Origin: Lachnospiraceae bacterium
GTDB lineage: Bacteria > Bacillota > Clostridia > Lachnospirales > Lachnospiraceae
Length of the DNA: 64,000 nt
NCBI GenBank assembly: GCA_910576125.1
Contig: CAJTHM010000003.1
Span: 248,001 to 312,000, forward strand
Direction: 5' to 3'
Part shown: positions 17,448 through 24,616 of the stretch, one piece after another
Numbering within the stretch: the stretch's first letter is position 1
Layout of the letters: each line of letters begins with the position of its first letter
Translations under genes and position numbers: made by a program
The notes under the pieces: model-generated
Database searches by the model: none
The model's input: only the letters and a program-made list of their open reading frames with translations
Told to the model about the DNA's origin: nothing

Positions 17448-17917
17448 TGTACGGTAGAGAGCAGCCATATCTACACAAAAACGCGACCGGCACATACGTC
17501 AAGACGCCGTGGGTGGATGACGTGCCGGGCATCCAGGAGGGGACGCCGCAGGACGAGTTCCATTTCAACAACATCGAGGATGGGGTGGACAGCGGAAACC
17601 TCCTGGGGGAGTTCCTGGCGGAAGTCGTGTATAAGCACGAGCGCCAGATCAGCAACGTGGGCGGCGAAGTCATCACCAGGACGCTCAAGAACACCAACGA
17701 GGATTTCTACAACAATAATTCCGCCCAGACGGTGGCGCTGTCTGTGGCAAGGGATACCCTGGACTACCGGGTGGATGCAGAAATCCAGGGTGATGTAACC
17801 AATGTTGGCGATGTAGTCATCTATGACAAGCAGCTGAACGGTTTCAAGGTCAAATACACCGGGAGCGCCCCGGAAGTAACGCTGAAGCTGTATGTCCACG
17901 GAGGTAATGCGGCATGA
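17447..17917 (+). CDS. Tail fibre-associated protein
   Basis: A 156-residue protein, N-terminal Y-L-H-K-N-A-T-G-T-Y-V-K then a helix with F-N-N-I-E-D-G-V (a motif common in the N-terminal attachment part of fibre proteins), and a beta-rich C-terminal half. It overlaps the next small gene by ATGA. Likely part of the fibre or its attachment to the baseplate. Confidence 0.55.
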   Translation: MYGREQPYLHKNATGTYVKTPWVDDVPGIQEGTPQDEFHFNNIEDGVDSGNLLGEFLAEVVYKHERQISNVGGEVITRTLKNTNEDFYNNNSAQTVALSVARDTLDYRVDAEIQGDVTNVGDVVIYDKQLNGFKVKYTGSAPEVTLKLYVHGGNAA

Positions 17918-18093
17918 GTGCAAATGTTATCATCCGGAGTGACGAGAGGAACCACCAGCGCGACCAGGCGCTAAGGGAGTATGGAATCGACCCTTCCAGA
18001 GCATCCGCACATCAGAAGGATATGGCGGACTGCATCGCTATGGAAACCAACAGAGCCTACCATGAGGCGCACAGAATAGGAGGTAAGAGGTAA
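17914..18093 (+). CDS. Small phage protein, 59 residues
   Basis: ATG 17914 overlaps the previous stop (ATGA) and follows a GGAGGT site at about 17901. The 59-residue product is charged and helical, starts M-S-A-N-V-I-I-R-S-D-E-R and ends with a G-G-K-R tail that is also the ribosome site of the next gene. Tight coupling on both sides supports a real gene. Function unknown. Confidence 0.7.
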   Translation: MSANVIIRSDERNHQRDQALREYGIDPSRASAHQKDMADCIAMETNRAYHEAHRIGGKR

Positions 18094-18431
18094 TGAATGT
18101 AATCAATGTGAATGAAGGACCGAAAATGGAGTATTCCGTCAGTAAGAACAAAATCACGTTCGCTGACGAGCTGATGCTGAACCTGGAGAAACGCGAGAGG
18201 GACTATCCGGTCTCCATCGACATCTGCATTGACAAGTTCGGCATGGTGACTACCGGCCTGGGAGTGAGGTATGCTGCCCAGATTGAGATTCCGGAGCGCC
18301 AGTACACGGAGGAAGTCATTGACAATCCGGATTATGACCCGGAGGACCCCCAGAGCCAGAAAACAACCATCAAGAAGGAGCCGGTACCTTTCAACATGGC
18401 AAATGTCACACTTAAACTTTACGCAATCTAA
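18093..18431 (+). CDS. Phage protein upstream of the DGR target
   Basis: A 112-residue protein starting in a TAATG overlap with the 59-residue gene, with AGGAGGTAAGAGG upstream. It is charged, with a central acidic loop (N-P-D-Y-D-P-E-D-P). No family recognised. Its constant place between the fibre-associated gene and the DGR target could mean it helps to mount or fold the variable protein; this is inference. Confidence 0.65.
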   Translation: MNVINVNEGPKMEYSVSKNKITFADELMLNLEKRERDYPVSIDICIDKFGMVTTGLGVRYAAQIEIPERQYTEEVIDNPDYDPEDPQSQKTTIKKEPVPFNMANVTLKLYAI

Positions 18432-18449
18432 GAAGGAGGATTTTATATC

Positions 18450-19523
18450 ATGGGAAATTACGACCAGTTTGCAGCAGCTGTAAAAGAGATTTCGGGAGGC
18501 AAGAATGTGGTTCTTCTGGATGACATGGATATGCCGTCCATTTATGTGCCTATCTACAAGATGAAAAATAGTGACCTGGTTACTGGATTGAGCCAGAATA
18601 TCCATCCTGCTTTCAGTGTGGCAGAGAACGGCGCCCAGGTGGAACGTTCTGTATTCTATTATTCTAAGTATCAGAACGTGATTATCAACGGCAGAGCCTA
18701 CTCCCTGGCACACAGAGACCCCAATGTGTACATCAATTTCGACCAGGCAAAGATAGCCTGCGATGCAAAGGGGCCTGGATTCCACTTGGGGACGATGGCA
18801 GAATGGGCCTGCATTGCCCTCTGGTGCCGGAAGAATGGAACGATGCCGCGTGGCAACAACAGCTACGGATGCGATCACGGCCACAGCTATGAGAAAGGCC
18901 AGGTAAGCTACCAGTACACAGACAGCGGAAAACAGTATGACGGACGTACATTTACCGGTTCCGGTCCGGCAACCTGGGGGCATGACTGGACACAGTTTGG
19001 CATCCAGGACATGAACGGCAACGTCTGGGAGTGGGTAGGCGGCATGCGTCTGAAAGAAGGAGAAATCCAGGTGATTCCGTACAACAATGCAGCACTCGGA
19101 GCGGACTGCGACCAGGGGCCTTCCTCTACTCTCTGGAAAGCTATCAAGAATGATGGTTCCCTGGTGGAGCCTGGGACGGCTGCAACTCTGAAATATGACT
19201 GGGTGTCCGGCAAGATTCAGCTGACAACCGGAATTACTGTCGCGGCGGATGCCGGGCGTTACTGCGAGTACAAGGATATGTCGCTGGCAAGCGGCCTGAC
19301 GGCTCCGGAGCTGGCGAAAGTCCTTCTGATTTATCCGGATGAACCCGGAGGAGATTACGCTGGGGACGGTCATTGGATGAACAACGCCGGAGAACGTTTG
19401 CCGCTCTGTGGGGGCGGCTGGAACTACGCCGCGGGCGCTGGCGTGTTCGGCGTGGATTTGGCCGGCCCGCGCTCGAACTCGCACCACCGCGTTGGTTTTC
19501 GCTCCGCTTATGTAGAACTGTAA
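18450..19523 (+). CDS. DGR variable protein (C-type lectin fold), likely receptor binding
   Basis: A 357-residue protein. From about residue 110 it has the C-type-lectin / formylglycine-generating-enzyme-like fold used by DGR targets, with the landmarks G-F-H-L-G-T-M-A-E-W-A, G-I-Q-D-M-N-G-N-V-W-E-W-V-G-G and a final G-F-R-S-A. The variable repeat codes for residues 316-353, at the very C-terminus. Ten codons there differ from the template, nine of them Asn codons in the template, now coding Gly, Tyr, Asp, Ala, His or Arg. Residues 1-100 are probably the tail-attachment part. In the phage BPP-1 system the corresponding protein (Mtd) sits on the tail fibre and binds host receptors; the same role is likely here. 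Confidence 0.9.
   Translation: MGNYDQFAAAVKEISGGKNVVLLDDMDMPSIYVPIYKMKNSDLVTGLSQNIHPAFSVAENGAQVERSVFYYSKYQNVIINGRAYSLAHRDPNVYINFDQAKIACDAKGPGFHLGTMAEWACIALWCRKNGTMPRGNNSYGCDHGHSYEKGQVSYQYTDSGKQYDGRTFTGSGPATWGHDWTQFGIQDMNGNVWEWVGGMRLKEGEIQVIPYNNAALGADCDQGPSSTLWKAIKNDGSLVEPGTAATLKYDWVSGKIQLTTGITVAADAGRYCEYKDMSLASGLTAPELAKVLLIYPDEPGGDYAGDGHWMNNAGERLPLCGGGWNYAAGAGVFGVDLAGPRSNSHHRVGFRSAYVEL
19394..19508 (+). repeat. DGR variable repeat (VR)
   Basis: 115 bp that align without gaps to the template repeat at 20051-20165. There are 16 mismatches, and every one falls on an adenine in the template (16 of 25 template adenines changed; 0 of the other 90 bases). The last 19 bases (CGTTGGTTTTCGCTCCGCT) are identical and would act as the initiation-of-homing region. 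The pattern is the signature of adenine-specific mutagenic retrohoming. Confidence 0.95.
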
Positions 19524-19546
19524 AACTGCCCACTGAATCACTGACC

Positions 19547-19564
19547 GCCCTGCGGTAGCAGGGC
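19547..19564 (+). other. DGR target hairpin (7-bp stem, GGTA loop)
   Basis: GCCCTGC, GGTA, GCAGGGC forms a perfect 7-bp stem with a 4-base loop, 38 bases after the variable repeat and 23 bases after the stop codon. DNA hairpins with 7-10 bp stems and GRNA-type loops just after VR increase retrohoming in BPP-1-type elements; GGTA fits GRNA. There is no T-run, so it is not a terminator. Confidence 0.8.
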
Positions 19565-19584
19565 TATAACTTTACGGAGGCAAT

Positions 19585-19998
19585 ATGTCTGAAAAGAGAG
19601 CTGCCACTACCGGCGGCATAAGCAAGCAGGAGGCGGAAAATCTCCAGATAAGGCAGAAAGTATTAGACATGGCCGCGTATGCGATGCCGCTCATAGAACG
19701 GTGGAGCGTGGCGCACCAGAAACTCCTGGGAGATGACATCGCCCACTGCATGAATGAAATGGTAGAGCTTGCGGCAGCTCTCCAGTTCGAGCAGAATAAG
19801 AAAACTCCGTGCAAAAATCTGGATATGAAGAATAAAGCCTTGCAGGATTTTATCACCCTGGCATATGCGCTGAAATATCTGAAAGGTTCATCGTCCTATG
19901 ATGAATGGACGCGCCGGTCAAAAGAAATCGGCGCGATGATTGGAGGGTATAAAAAGTACATATACGAGGAGACGCCTGCAGCAAAGGGCAAGAGGTAG
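19585..19998 (+). CDS. avd: Avd-like DGR accessory protein
   Basis: A 137-residue helical protein between the target gene and the template repeat, with a TACGGAGGCAAT site before ATG. Its size, position and four-helix pattern, with a basic C-terminus (K-K-Y-I-Y-E-E, then A-A-K-G-K-R), fit the accessory variability determinant. Avd forms a pentamer with a positive groove, binds the reverse transcriptase and the template RNA, and is needed for cDNA synthesis. A conserved S-S-S-Y-D-E-W-T-R-R-S segment is present near residue 105. Confidence 0.8.
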   Translation: MSEKRAATTGGISKQEAENLQIRQKVLDMAAYAMPLIERWSVAHQKLLGDDIAHCMNEMVELAAALQFEQNKKTPCKNLDMKNKALQDFITLAYALKYLKGSSSYDEWTRRSKEIGAMIGGYKKYIYEETPAAKGKR

Positions 19999-20050
19999 GG
20001 AGGCATCCGGGAATACCGGGTGCTTTCCTTTTGGGAGCAGGCTATACACT

Positions 20051-20165
20051 ACGTTTGCCGATCTGTGGGGGCAACTGGAACAACGCCGCGAACGCTGGCG
20101 TGTTCAACGTGAATTTGAACAACCCGCGCTCGAACTCGAACCACAACGTTGGTTTTCGCTCCGCT
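20051..20165 (+). repeat. DGR template repeat (TR)
   Basis: 115 bp, non-coding donor copy of the variable repeat. It is rich in AAC and AAT codons in the register of the target gene: ten AAC and one AAT, plus ATC, so most variable positions start as Asn. AAC mutated at adenines can give 15 different amino acids without stop codons. It lies 52 bases after avd and 227 bases before the reverse transcriptase. Confidence 0.95.
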
Positions 20166-20392
20166 CTACTCTCATATGCCAGAACCGGTCAGATTACGGT
20201 CTGCCCGGCAGTGCGAGAGATTAAAGGAGCCTGTTTCCGCTCCGGGCCGCAAGGCAGGAGAAAAATGGTGCCATGTGTGCGTATGTGGTGCCGCCTCTGT
20301 GGAGACAAACAAAGCAGAAGGCAACTCTGGAAACTGCAAGTAACACAAAATGTGAACGCCGCGACACAGAGATTTTTAGAGAGGATGACGCG
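20166..20392 (+). ncRNA. DGR template RNA 3' spacer
   Basis: The 227 bases between the template repeat and the reverse transcriptase start have no convincing gene. In BPP-1 the RNA covering TR and the downstream spacer is the reverse-transcription substrate, and the spacer is needed for priming and Avd-RT binding. Local inverted repeats are visible (for example CAGATTACGGTCTG near 20189-20202). Transcript ends cannot be set by eye. Confidence 0.5.
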
Positions 20393-21589
20393 ATGAAGAT
20401 AAAACGAGTGTTTGACCTAATCTTCTCTATGGAAAACCTACACGCCGCCCTGGAGGATGCCTCCAGCGGAAGGCGGTACCAGAAGGATGTCCTGGCGTAC
20501 AATCTGGACGCCTGGGAAAAGCTCACTTTGCTAAGAGAGGAAATCCTAAGCGGCGGCTATTGCATAGAAAGGTATTACATTTTCTATATCCATGAGCCAA
20601 AGCTGCGGATGATTATGTCAATATCCTTCCGTCATCGCATCGTCCAATGGGCGATTTACCGGGTGGTGAATCCGCTCCTGGTTCCGGGATACATCAAGGA
20701 CACATACGGATGTATTCCCGGCAGGGGCAGCCTGGGAGCTATGAATCGGCTGAAATACTGGCTGGAGCTTGTCTCCCGGAAGGAAGGGGAAACCTGGTAT
20801 TTCCTAAAACTGGATATAAGCAAATATTTCTACCGTGTATCACACCGGATACTGAAAGAAATCCTGGCAAAGAAAATCAAGGATGAAAGAGTGCTGGAGA
20901 TTCTGTACGGGATTATCGACTGCAAACATACGCCATTCGGCTTGCCACCTGGCAAGAATCCGGAGGATGTGCCGCTGGAGGAACGGCTTTATGATGTCGG
21001 GATGCCGATAGGGAACCTTTTGAGCCAGCTCTTTGCGAACATTTACCTGGATGCCCTGGACCAGTTCTGCAAGCGCGTCCTGGGAATCCGTTACTATATA
21101 CGCTATATGGATGATGTGATTATATTGAGCAACAGCAAATTGCAGCTCCGGGAATGGAAAGACCGGATAGGCACCTTCCTGGAAGTGGAGCTGGAGCTTA
21201 ATCTGAATCAAAAGACCTGCATCCGTCCGATAGCGCAGGGAATCGAATTTGTAGGATACAGAGTGTGGGCGGACGAAGTGAACGTGCGGAAAAGCACATC
21301 ATTACGAATAAAACGGAACCTGGCCGGTGTCTGTGTGAAGTATGCCGAAGGGAAACTGACGCTCCAGGAAGTGACGCAGCGGTTCAACAGCTACATAGGG
21401 ATGTTGGGCCATACAGACAGCCAGGCTCTTTTAGATAAGATATATCAAGAGATGGTTCTCACAACCGCGGAAGGAGGAAAGCTGGAGGATGGAGAGGAAG
21501 AACTTCTTTACATGCTCCCCATACAGCAGGAAATGCGTATGTCCTATGGGGAATGGGAAATGCGAAACGACTTGCAGCTGGTATGGTAA
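20393..21589 (+). CDS. DGR reverse transcriptase
   Basis: Start set at ATG 20393 with GAGAGGATGACGC upstream, giving 398 residues; the open frame reaches 20273 but the extra part lies in the RNA spacer. RT motifs are in order: an early R-M-I-M-S-I-S-F-R-H-R block (about 72-82), catalytic Asp 141 in L-K-L-D-I-S-K-Y-F, G-M-P-I-G-N-L-L-S-Q at 203-212 and Y-M-D-D at 238-241, followed by a thumb region with K-T-C-I-R-P and G-I-E-F-V-G-Y. The SQ in place of SP in the motif 4 region is typical of the DGR clade. The enzyme copies the template RNA with errors at adenines. Its 3' end overlaps a Cys-rich frame. Confidence 0.93.
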   Translation: MKIKRVFDLIFSMENLHAALEDASSGRRYQKDVLAYNLDAWEKLTLLREEILSGGYCIERYYIFYIHEPKLRMIMSISFRHRIVQWAIYRVVNPLLVPGYIKDTYGCIPGRGSLGAMNRLKYWLELVSRKEGETWYFLKLDISKYFYRVSHRILKEILAKKIKDERVLEILYGIIDCKHTPFGLPPGKNPEDVPLEERLYDVGMPIGNLLSQLFANIYLDALDQFCKRVLGIRYYIRYMDDVIILSNSKLQLREWKDRIGTFLEVELELNLNQKTCIRPIAQGIEFVGYRVWADEVNVRKSTSLRIKRNLAGVCVKYAEGKLTLQEVTQRFNSYIGMLGHTDSQALLDKIYQEMVLTTAEGGKLEDGEEELLYMLPIQQEMRMSYGEWEMRNDLQLVW

Positions 21590-21716
21590 GTGTGAGCATT
21601 GCTTGAATTTCCACATACCGGCAGGGCAGGAGCCTTGTCTGGCATGTGCGAATTTAAGAATAGATTTAAGACCGCCTGGAGAGGGCGGTTTTTCAGTGGA
21701 AGGAGGTGAAAAGGCT
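21489..21716 (+). CDS. Possible Cys-rich small protein overlapping the RT gene end
   Basis: From ATG 21489 a frame codes for about 60 residues with ten Cys (C-V-C-P-M-G-N-G-K-C, C-S-W-Y-G-K-C-E-H-C, E-P-C-L-A-C), a pattern like the small Cys-rich proteins common in Firmicutes phages. It overlaps the last 101 bases of the RT gene and has no stop of its own: it runs in frame through a terminator-like hairpin into the XhlA-like gene at 21717. So either it is part of a 185-residue fusion, or an unannotated accident of frame. GGAGGAAAGCTGGAGG lies before the ATG. Confidence 0.4.
21668..21694 (+). terminator. Rho-independent terminator after the DGR
   Basis: ACCGCC (21671-21676) pairs with GGCGGT (21684-21689), with a 7-base loop and a following run of five T. 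The stem can extend by a G-T and two A-T pairs. It lies between the RT gene and the lysis cassette and would separate DGR transcription from lysis genes, or attenuate read-through. Confidence 0.65.
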
Positions 21717-22046
21717 ATGGATAACCCGGTGACACATAGGGAGCTGGAGCAGTTCCGGCAGCTGATGGAGTCGGAGAATGAGCGGTTGAAGGAAGAAAAC
21801 GACCGCCAGAATCACCGCATCGGAGTCCTGGAGAACAGCATCCAGAAGATGACCGACCTGGCAGCGTCCACAGAAAAGCTGGCGGTGAACATGCAGAACA
21901 TGTTGAAGGTCCAGGAGGAGCAGAGCAAGCGCCTGGAGCAAATCGAGAACCGGGACGGCGAGAAGTGGCGGAAAGCGATGGCATACATCGGAACCGCGAT
22001 ACTGGGAGCTGTCCTGGCTATTGTATTTGCCAAGATTGGGCTGTAG
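21717..22046 (+). CDS. XhlA-like lysis-associated membrane protein
   Basis: Start at ATG 21717 after GGAAGGAGGTGAAAAGGCT. 109 residues: a long coiled coil (about 10-80) followed by one C-terminal membrane segment (A-Y-I-G-T-A-I-L-G-A-V-L-A-I-V-F-A). This is the layout of the XhlA/haemolysin-like proteins encoded with holins in Bacillus and Clostridium prophages, where they associate with the membrane and help lysis. Confidence 0.75.
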   Translation: MDNPVTHRELEQFRQLMESENERLKEENDRQNHRIGVLENSIQKMTDLAASTEKLAVNMQNMLKVQEEQSKRLEQIENRDGEKWRKAMAYIGTAILGAVLAIVFAKIGL

Positions 22047-22058
22047 AGGAGGCGAGGC

Positions 22059-22340
22059 ATGAAGGAAAAGAAAAGCGTCCGGACAATGGACATCATCCTG
22101 GCGGTGATTGCCGTTTTCCTGCTTCTCTTTATCGTGGTGATGGTGTGGCTTTACTACCAGACCGGGGCAATCCCGGACACGCTCTGCACATGCGTATTTG
22201 CTGCCTGCGGAGGGGAGTGTGGAGTCATGGGCTGGATAAAGACCACGAAGGAGCGGCAGAGGGAGCGGTCATTCGAGCTGGAGGACAGGGAACACGAGGA
22301 ACAAAGACAGAAAGAAATGGAGGCAAATCTGAATGAATGA
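22059..22340 (+). CDS. Small membrane protein of the lysis cassette
   Basis: 93 residues. One strong membrane helix at 11-32, then a Cys-rich loop (C-T-C-V-F-A-A-C-G-G-E-C) that may form a second, shorter hydrophobic segment, and a charged Glu/Arg tail. It sits between the XhlA-like and holin genes. It may be a second holin or an antiholin; no family recognised. Overlaps the holin gene by 8 bases. Confidence 0.65.
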   Translation: MKEKKSVRTMDIILAVIAVFLLLFIVVMVWLYYQTGAIPDTLCTCVFAACGGECGVMGWIKTTKERQRERSFELEDREHEEQRQKEMEANLNE

Positions 22341-22701
22341 GATTTTATTTGAGCTTTTGAAGGTAGTTATCATGGTGGCAGTCATGCTTATCACGCGGTA
22401 TGCCATTCCCTGGGTAAGGGAGCGCATCGGGGCGGATAAGCTGGCCCTGGCAGAGAAGTGGGTTCGGTACGCGGTACTGAAAGCCCAGCAGGTCATGTGG
22501 GCTGATGATGGGCCGGAACGCAAGGCATACGTTACGGAGTTTCTGAAAGAGCTGCTTATTGAGAAGAACATTGCCCTTTCGGATGAACAGCTGGACATTC
22601 TGATTGAAGCAGCAGTGAAGCAGATGAAAATTGAAGCAGGCTCCGGTGTCACTATCAATAACTCTGCCGGTGAAGCTCCGGGAGAAAAGACTGCAAAATG
22701 A
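22333..22701 (+). CDS. Phage holin, LLH type
   Basis: 122 residues with one N-terminal membrane helix (about 5-25, L-L-K-V-V-I-M-V-A-V-M-L-I) and a soluble charged helical tail with A-L-A-E-K-W-V-R-Y-A-V and a K-A-Y-V-T-E-F-L-K-E segment. This is the pattern of the LLH (phage_holin_6) family. Holins open the membrane so the endolysin can reach the wall. The endolysin gene follows 20 bases later. Confidence 0.8.
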   Translation: MNEILFELLKVVIMVAVMLITRYAIPWVRERIGADKLALAEKWVRYAVLKAQQVMWADDGPERKAYVTEFLKELLIEKNIALSDEQLDILIEAAVKQMKIEAGSGVTINNSAGEAPGEKTAK

Positions 22702-22721
22702 TGTAGGAGGAGGGAAACGCT

Positions 22722-24320
22722 ATGGCACTGAAAGGAAGTACGGTCCGGGAGCAGGTATGGAACTATCTGGCATCCGCAGGACTAAGCAATCATGGAGTGG
22801 CTGGCCTCATGGGGAATCTGTCCGCAGAGTCCAGGCTCAATCCTAAGAACCTGGAGGATCTCTGTGAGGCGCGGCTCAAAGAGGCCGGAAAGCTGTACTG
22901 TACGGATGAAACGTACACAGTGGCGGTGGACAGCGGGGAAATCAGCCAAGAGGAGTTCCTGCATCCTCTCCCGAATAAACAGTACGGGTACGGGCTGGCA
23001 CAATGGACATCACCCGGAAGGAAAGCCGGCCTTTATGACCTGGCAAAGTCCAGGGGCGTGTCAATCGGTGATCTGGAGATGCAGCTGGATTTCCTCATGC
23101 AGGAACTTTCCACCAGCTACAGAAATGTCCTGGAGATTCTGAAATCTGCAACTTCTGTGAGGGCGGCGTCTGATGCCGTCCTCATTGATTTTGAGCGTCC
23201 GAAGAACCAGGGAGAGGCTGTAAAGAAGAAAAGGGCTGGATATGGACAAAAGTATTATGACGAGTTTGTAAAGCCTGCATCGGTCAATACGGCAGGCACA
23301 AGCACCAAACCAGAAGGAGGTAAGGCAACTATGACAGAGACGCAGGCGAGGCAGCACATATTGAGCATCATGCAGGGCTGGGTAGGCTTGAAAAGGTCGG
23401 ACGGCTCCCACAAGGTAATTATTGATACCTACAACGGACATAAGCCGCTGGCGCGGAACTATTCCGTGAAGTACACGGACGCATACTGCGCCACCACTAT
23501 ATCTGCAGCAGCAATCGAGGCAGGGTTCGATGACATCATCCCCCTGGAGTGCGGATGCGGCCAGATGATAGAGCTGGCAAAGAAGATGGGAATCTGGGAA
23601 GAAAACGACGCCTATGTACCGGAACCGGCGGACATCATCCTCTATGATTGGGATGATAACGGCATCGGGAACAACACCGGCTGGCCCGATCATGTCGGCA
23701 TGGCGGAGAAGGTGGCAGGCAGCACCATTACCGTCCTGGAGGGCAATATGAGCGGCGGCGTTGTGGGCCGCAGGAACCTCCAGGTCAACGGCCGGTATAT
23801 CAGAGGGTATATCCTTCCGAAGTACGCAGGCAAGGCAGACAAGCCGGACGAGCCGAACACTTCCGGAAATCTGAAAGTGGGTGATATTGTGACATTCACC
23901 GGAAAGAATCATTACGCCAGCTCCTATGCAAGCGCCAAAAAGGTCTCCTGCATGAGCGGCCAGGCGAAGGTGACGGCCATAAATGCAAAGGGAGCGCATC
24001 CGTACCATCTGGTGGCGGTTCCCGGGAAAGGCTCCAATGTATACGGCTGGGTGGATGCTGCTGACATCCAGGGCGCGGCATCCGGTTCCGGTTCTTCCGG
24101 AGGAGCTGTGGCAATCAAGGTGGGGGATACCGTGAACTATTCCGGGAACATCCACTACACCAGCAGCTACAAGGGGGCGAAGTCCTCTTCCTGCAAGGGC
24201 GGTACCGCGAAGGTGACGGCCATCAACAAGACCGGGGCTCATCCGTACCATTTGAAGCATACCGGGAGCGGATGCACCGTGTATGGCTGGGTGGATGCCG
24301 ACAAAGTTTCCAGATTATAG
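22722..24320 (+). CDS. Bifunctional endolysin: lysozyme-like, CHAP/NlpC-like, two SH3-like domains
   Basis: 532 residues with no signal peptide, start after AGGAGGAGG. Residues 1-185 match the phage tail lysozyme family (G-N-L-S-A-E-S-R-L-N-P with probable catalytic Glu 36, and G-Y-G-L-A-Q-W). Residues 204-375 look like a Cys/His amidase or endopeptidase of the CHAP/NlpC type, with Cys 256 in D-A-Y-C-A-T-T and His 324 in W-P-D-H-V-G-M. Two wall-binding SH3-like repeats follow (about 384-452 and 465-532), both with G-D-x-V...G-A-H-P-Y-H-L...V-Y-G-W-V-D. It cleaves host peptidoglycan at the end of infection. An internal start at 23331 probably makes a shorter form. Confidence 0.88.
   Translation: MALKGSTVREQVWNYLASAGLSNHGVAGLMGNLSAESRLNPKNLEDLCEARLKEAGKLYCTDETYTVAVDSGEISQEEFLHPLPNKQYGYGLAQWTSPGRKAGLYDLAKSRGVSIGDLEMQLDFLMQELSTSYRNVLEILKSATSVRAASDAVLIDFERPKNQGEAVKKKRAGYGQKYYDEFVKPASVNTAGTSTKPEGGKATMTETQARQHILSIMQGWVGLKRSDGSHKVIIDTYNGHKPLARNYSVKYTDAYCATTISAAAIEAGFDDIIPLECGCGQMIELAKKMGIWEENDAYVPEPADIILYDWDDNGIGNNTGWPDHVGMAEKVAGSTITVLEGNMSGGVVGRRNLQVNGRYIRGYILPKYAGKADKPDEPNTSGNLKVGDIVTFTGKNHYASSYASAKKVSCMSGQAKVTAINAKGAHPYHLVAVPGKGSNVYGWVDAADIQGAASGSGSSGGAVAIKVGDTVNYSGNIHYTSSYKGAKSSSCKGGTAKVTAINKTGAHPYHLKHTGSGCTVYGWVDADKVSRL
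23331..24320 (+). CDS. Probable short endolysin form from internal start
   Basis: CAGAAGGAGGTAAGGCAACT directly precedes an in-frame ATG at codon 204, exactly at the border between the first and second enzyme domains. The product would be 329 residues: the Cys/His enzyme plus both wall-binding repeats. Internal starts that add a second product, often only the binding domain, are known for several clostridial and other phage endolysins, where both forms assemble. Use here is inference from the ribosome site and domain border. Confidence 0.55.
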   Translation: MTETQARQHILSIMQGWVGLKRSDGSHKVIIDTYNGHKPLARNYSVKYTDAYCATTISAAAIEAGFDDIIPLECGCGQMIELAKKMGIWEENDAYVPEPADIILYDWDDNGIGNNTGWPDHVGMAEKVAGSTITVLEGNMSGGVVGRRNLQVNGRYIRGYILPKYAGKADKPDEPNTSGNLKVGDIVTFTGKNHYASSYASAKKVSCMSGQAKVTAINAKGAHPYHLVAVPGKGSNVYGWVDAADIQGAASGSGSSGGAVAIKVGDTVNYSGNIHYTSSYKGAKSSSCKGGTAKVTAINKTGAHPYHLKHTGSGCTVYGWVDADKVSRL

Positions 24321-24335
24321 GAGGGCATACAGCGT

Positions 24336-24509
24336 ATGAAAAATTACATCGGTGTTAAAATCGTAAAGGCGGTGCCGCAGGAGAAGGACGGCAAGCCCGG
24401 ATATAAGGTAGTGTATCCGGACGGCTATGTGTCATGGTCTCCGAAGGATGTCTTTGAAAAGGCATACAGAATACTTGACTGCGAAGATTTCATCAACAGA
24501 GAAGAATAG
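24336..24509 (+). CDS. Small phage protein, 57 residues
   Basis: ATG 24336 follows TAGGAGGGCATACAGCGT. The product contains I-G-V-K-I-V-K-A, then G-Y-K-V-V-Y-P-D-G-Y and W-S-P-K-D-V-F-E-K-A-Y-R. I recall this module at the N-terminus of longer phage proteins that continue with a DUF2829 (Tad2-like anti-Thoeris) domain, but that domain is absent here. It could be a stand-alone version. Function unknown. Confidence 0.7.
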   Translation: MKNYIGVKIVKAVPQEKDGKPGYKVVYPDGYVSWSPKDVFEKAYRILDCEDFINREE

Positions 24510-24616
24510 TTCTAAAAAGTGAAAGTATTTTGTTGAAAATCGTAGAAATTCGGAATGAAATGTGATAGCATTGTTATTGCCGTTGACTCTTTCCGGTAGG
24601 GAGGAGGTGACTTCCT

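Noticed and set aside
18057..19541. 494-residue minus-strand open frame
   Set aside because: Antisense of the DGR target gene and the gene before it; composition is that of a reverse-complement shadow.
20149..20343. 64-residue frame with Cys pairs in the DGR spacer
   Set aside because: Overlaps the template repeat and RNA spacer and has no ribosome site; more likely non-coding RNA.
23061..24260. 399-residue minus-strand open frame
   Set aside because: Antisense of the endolysin gene; shadow.
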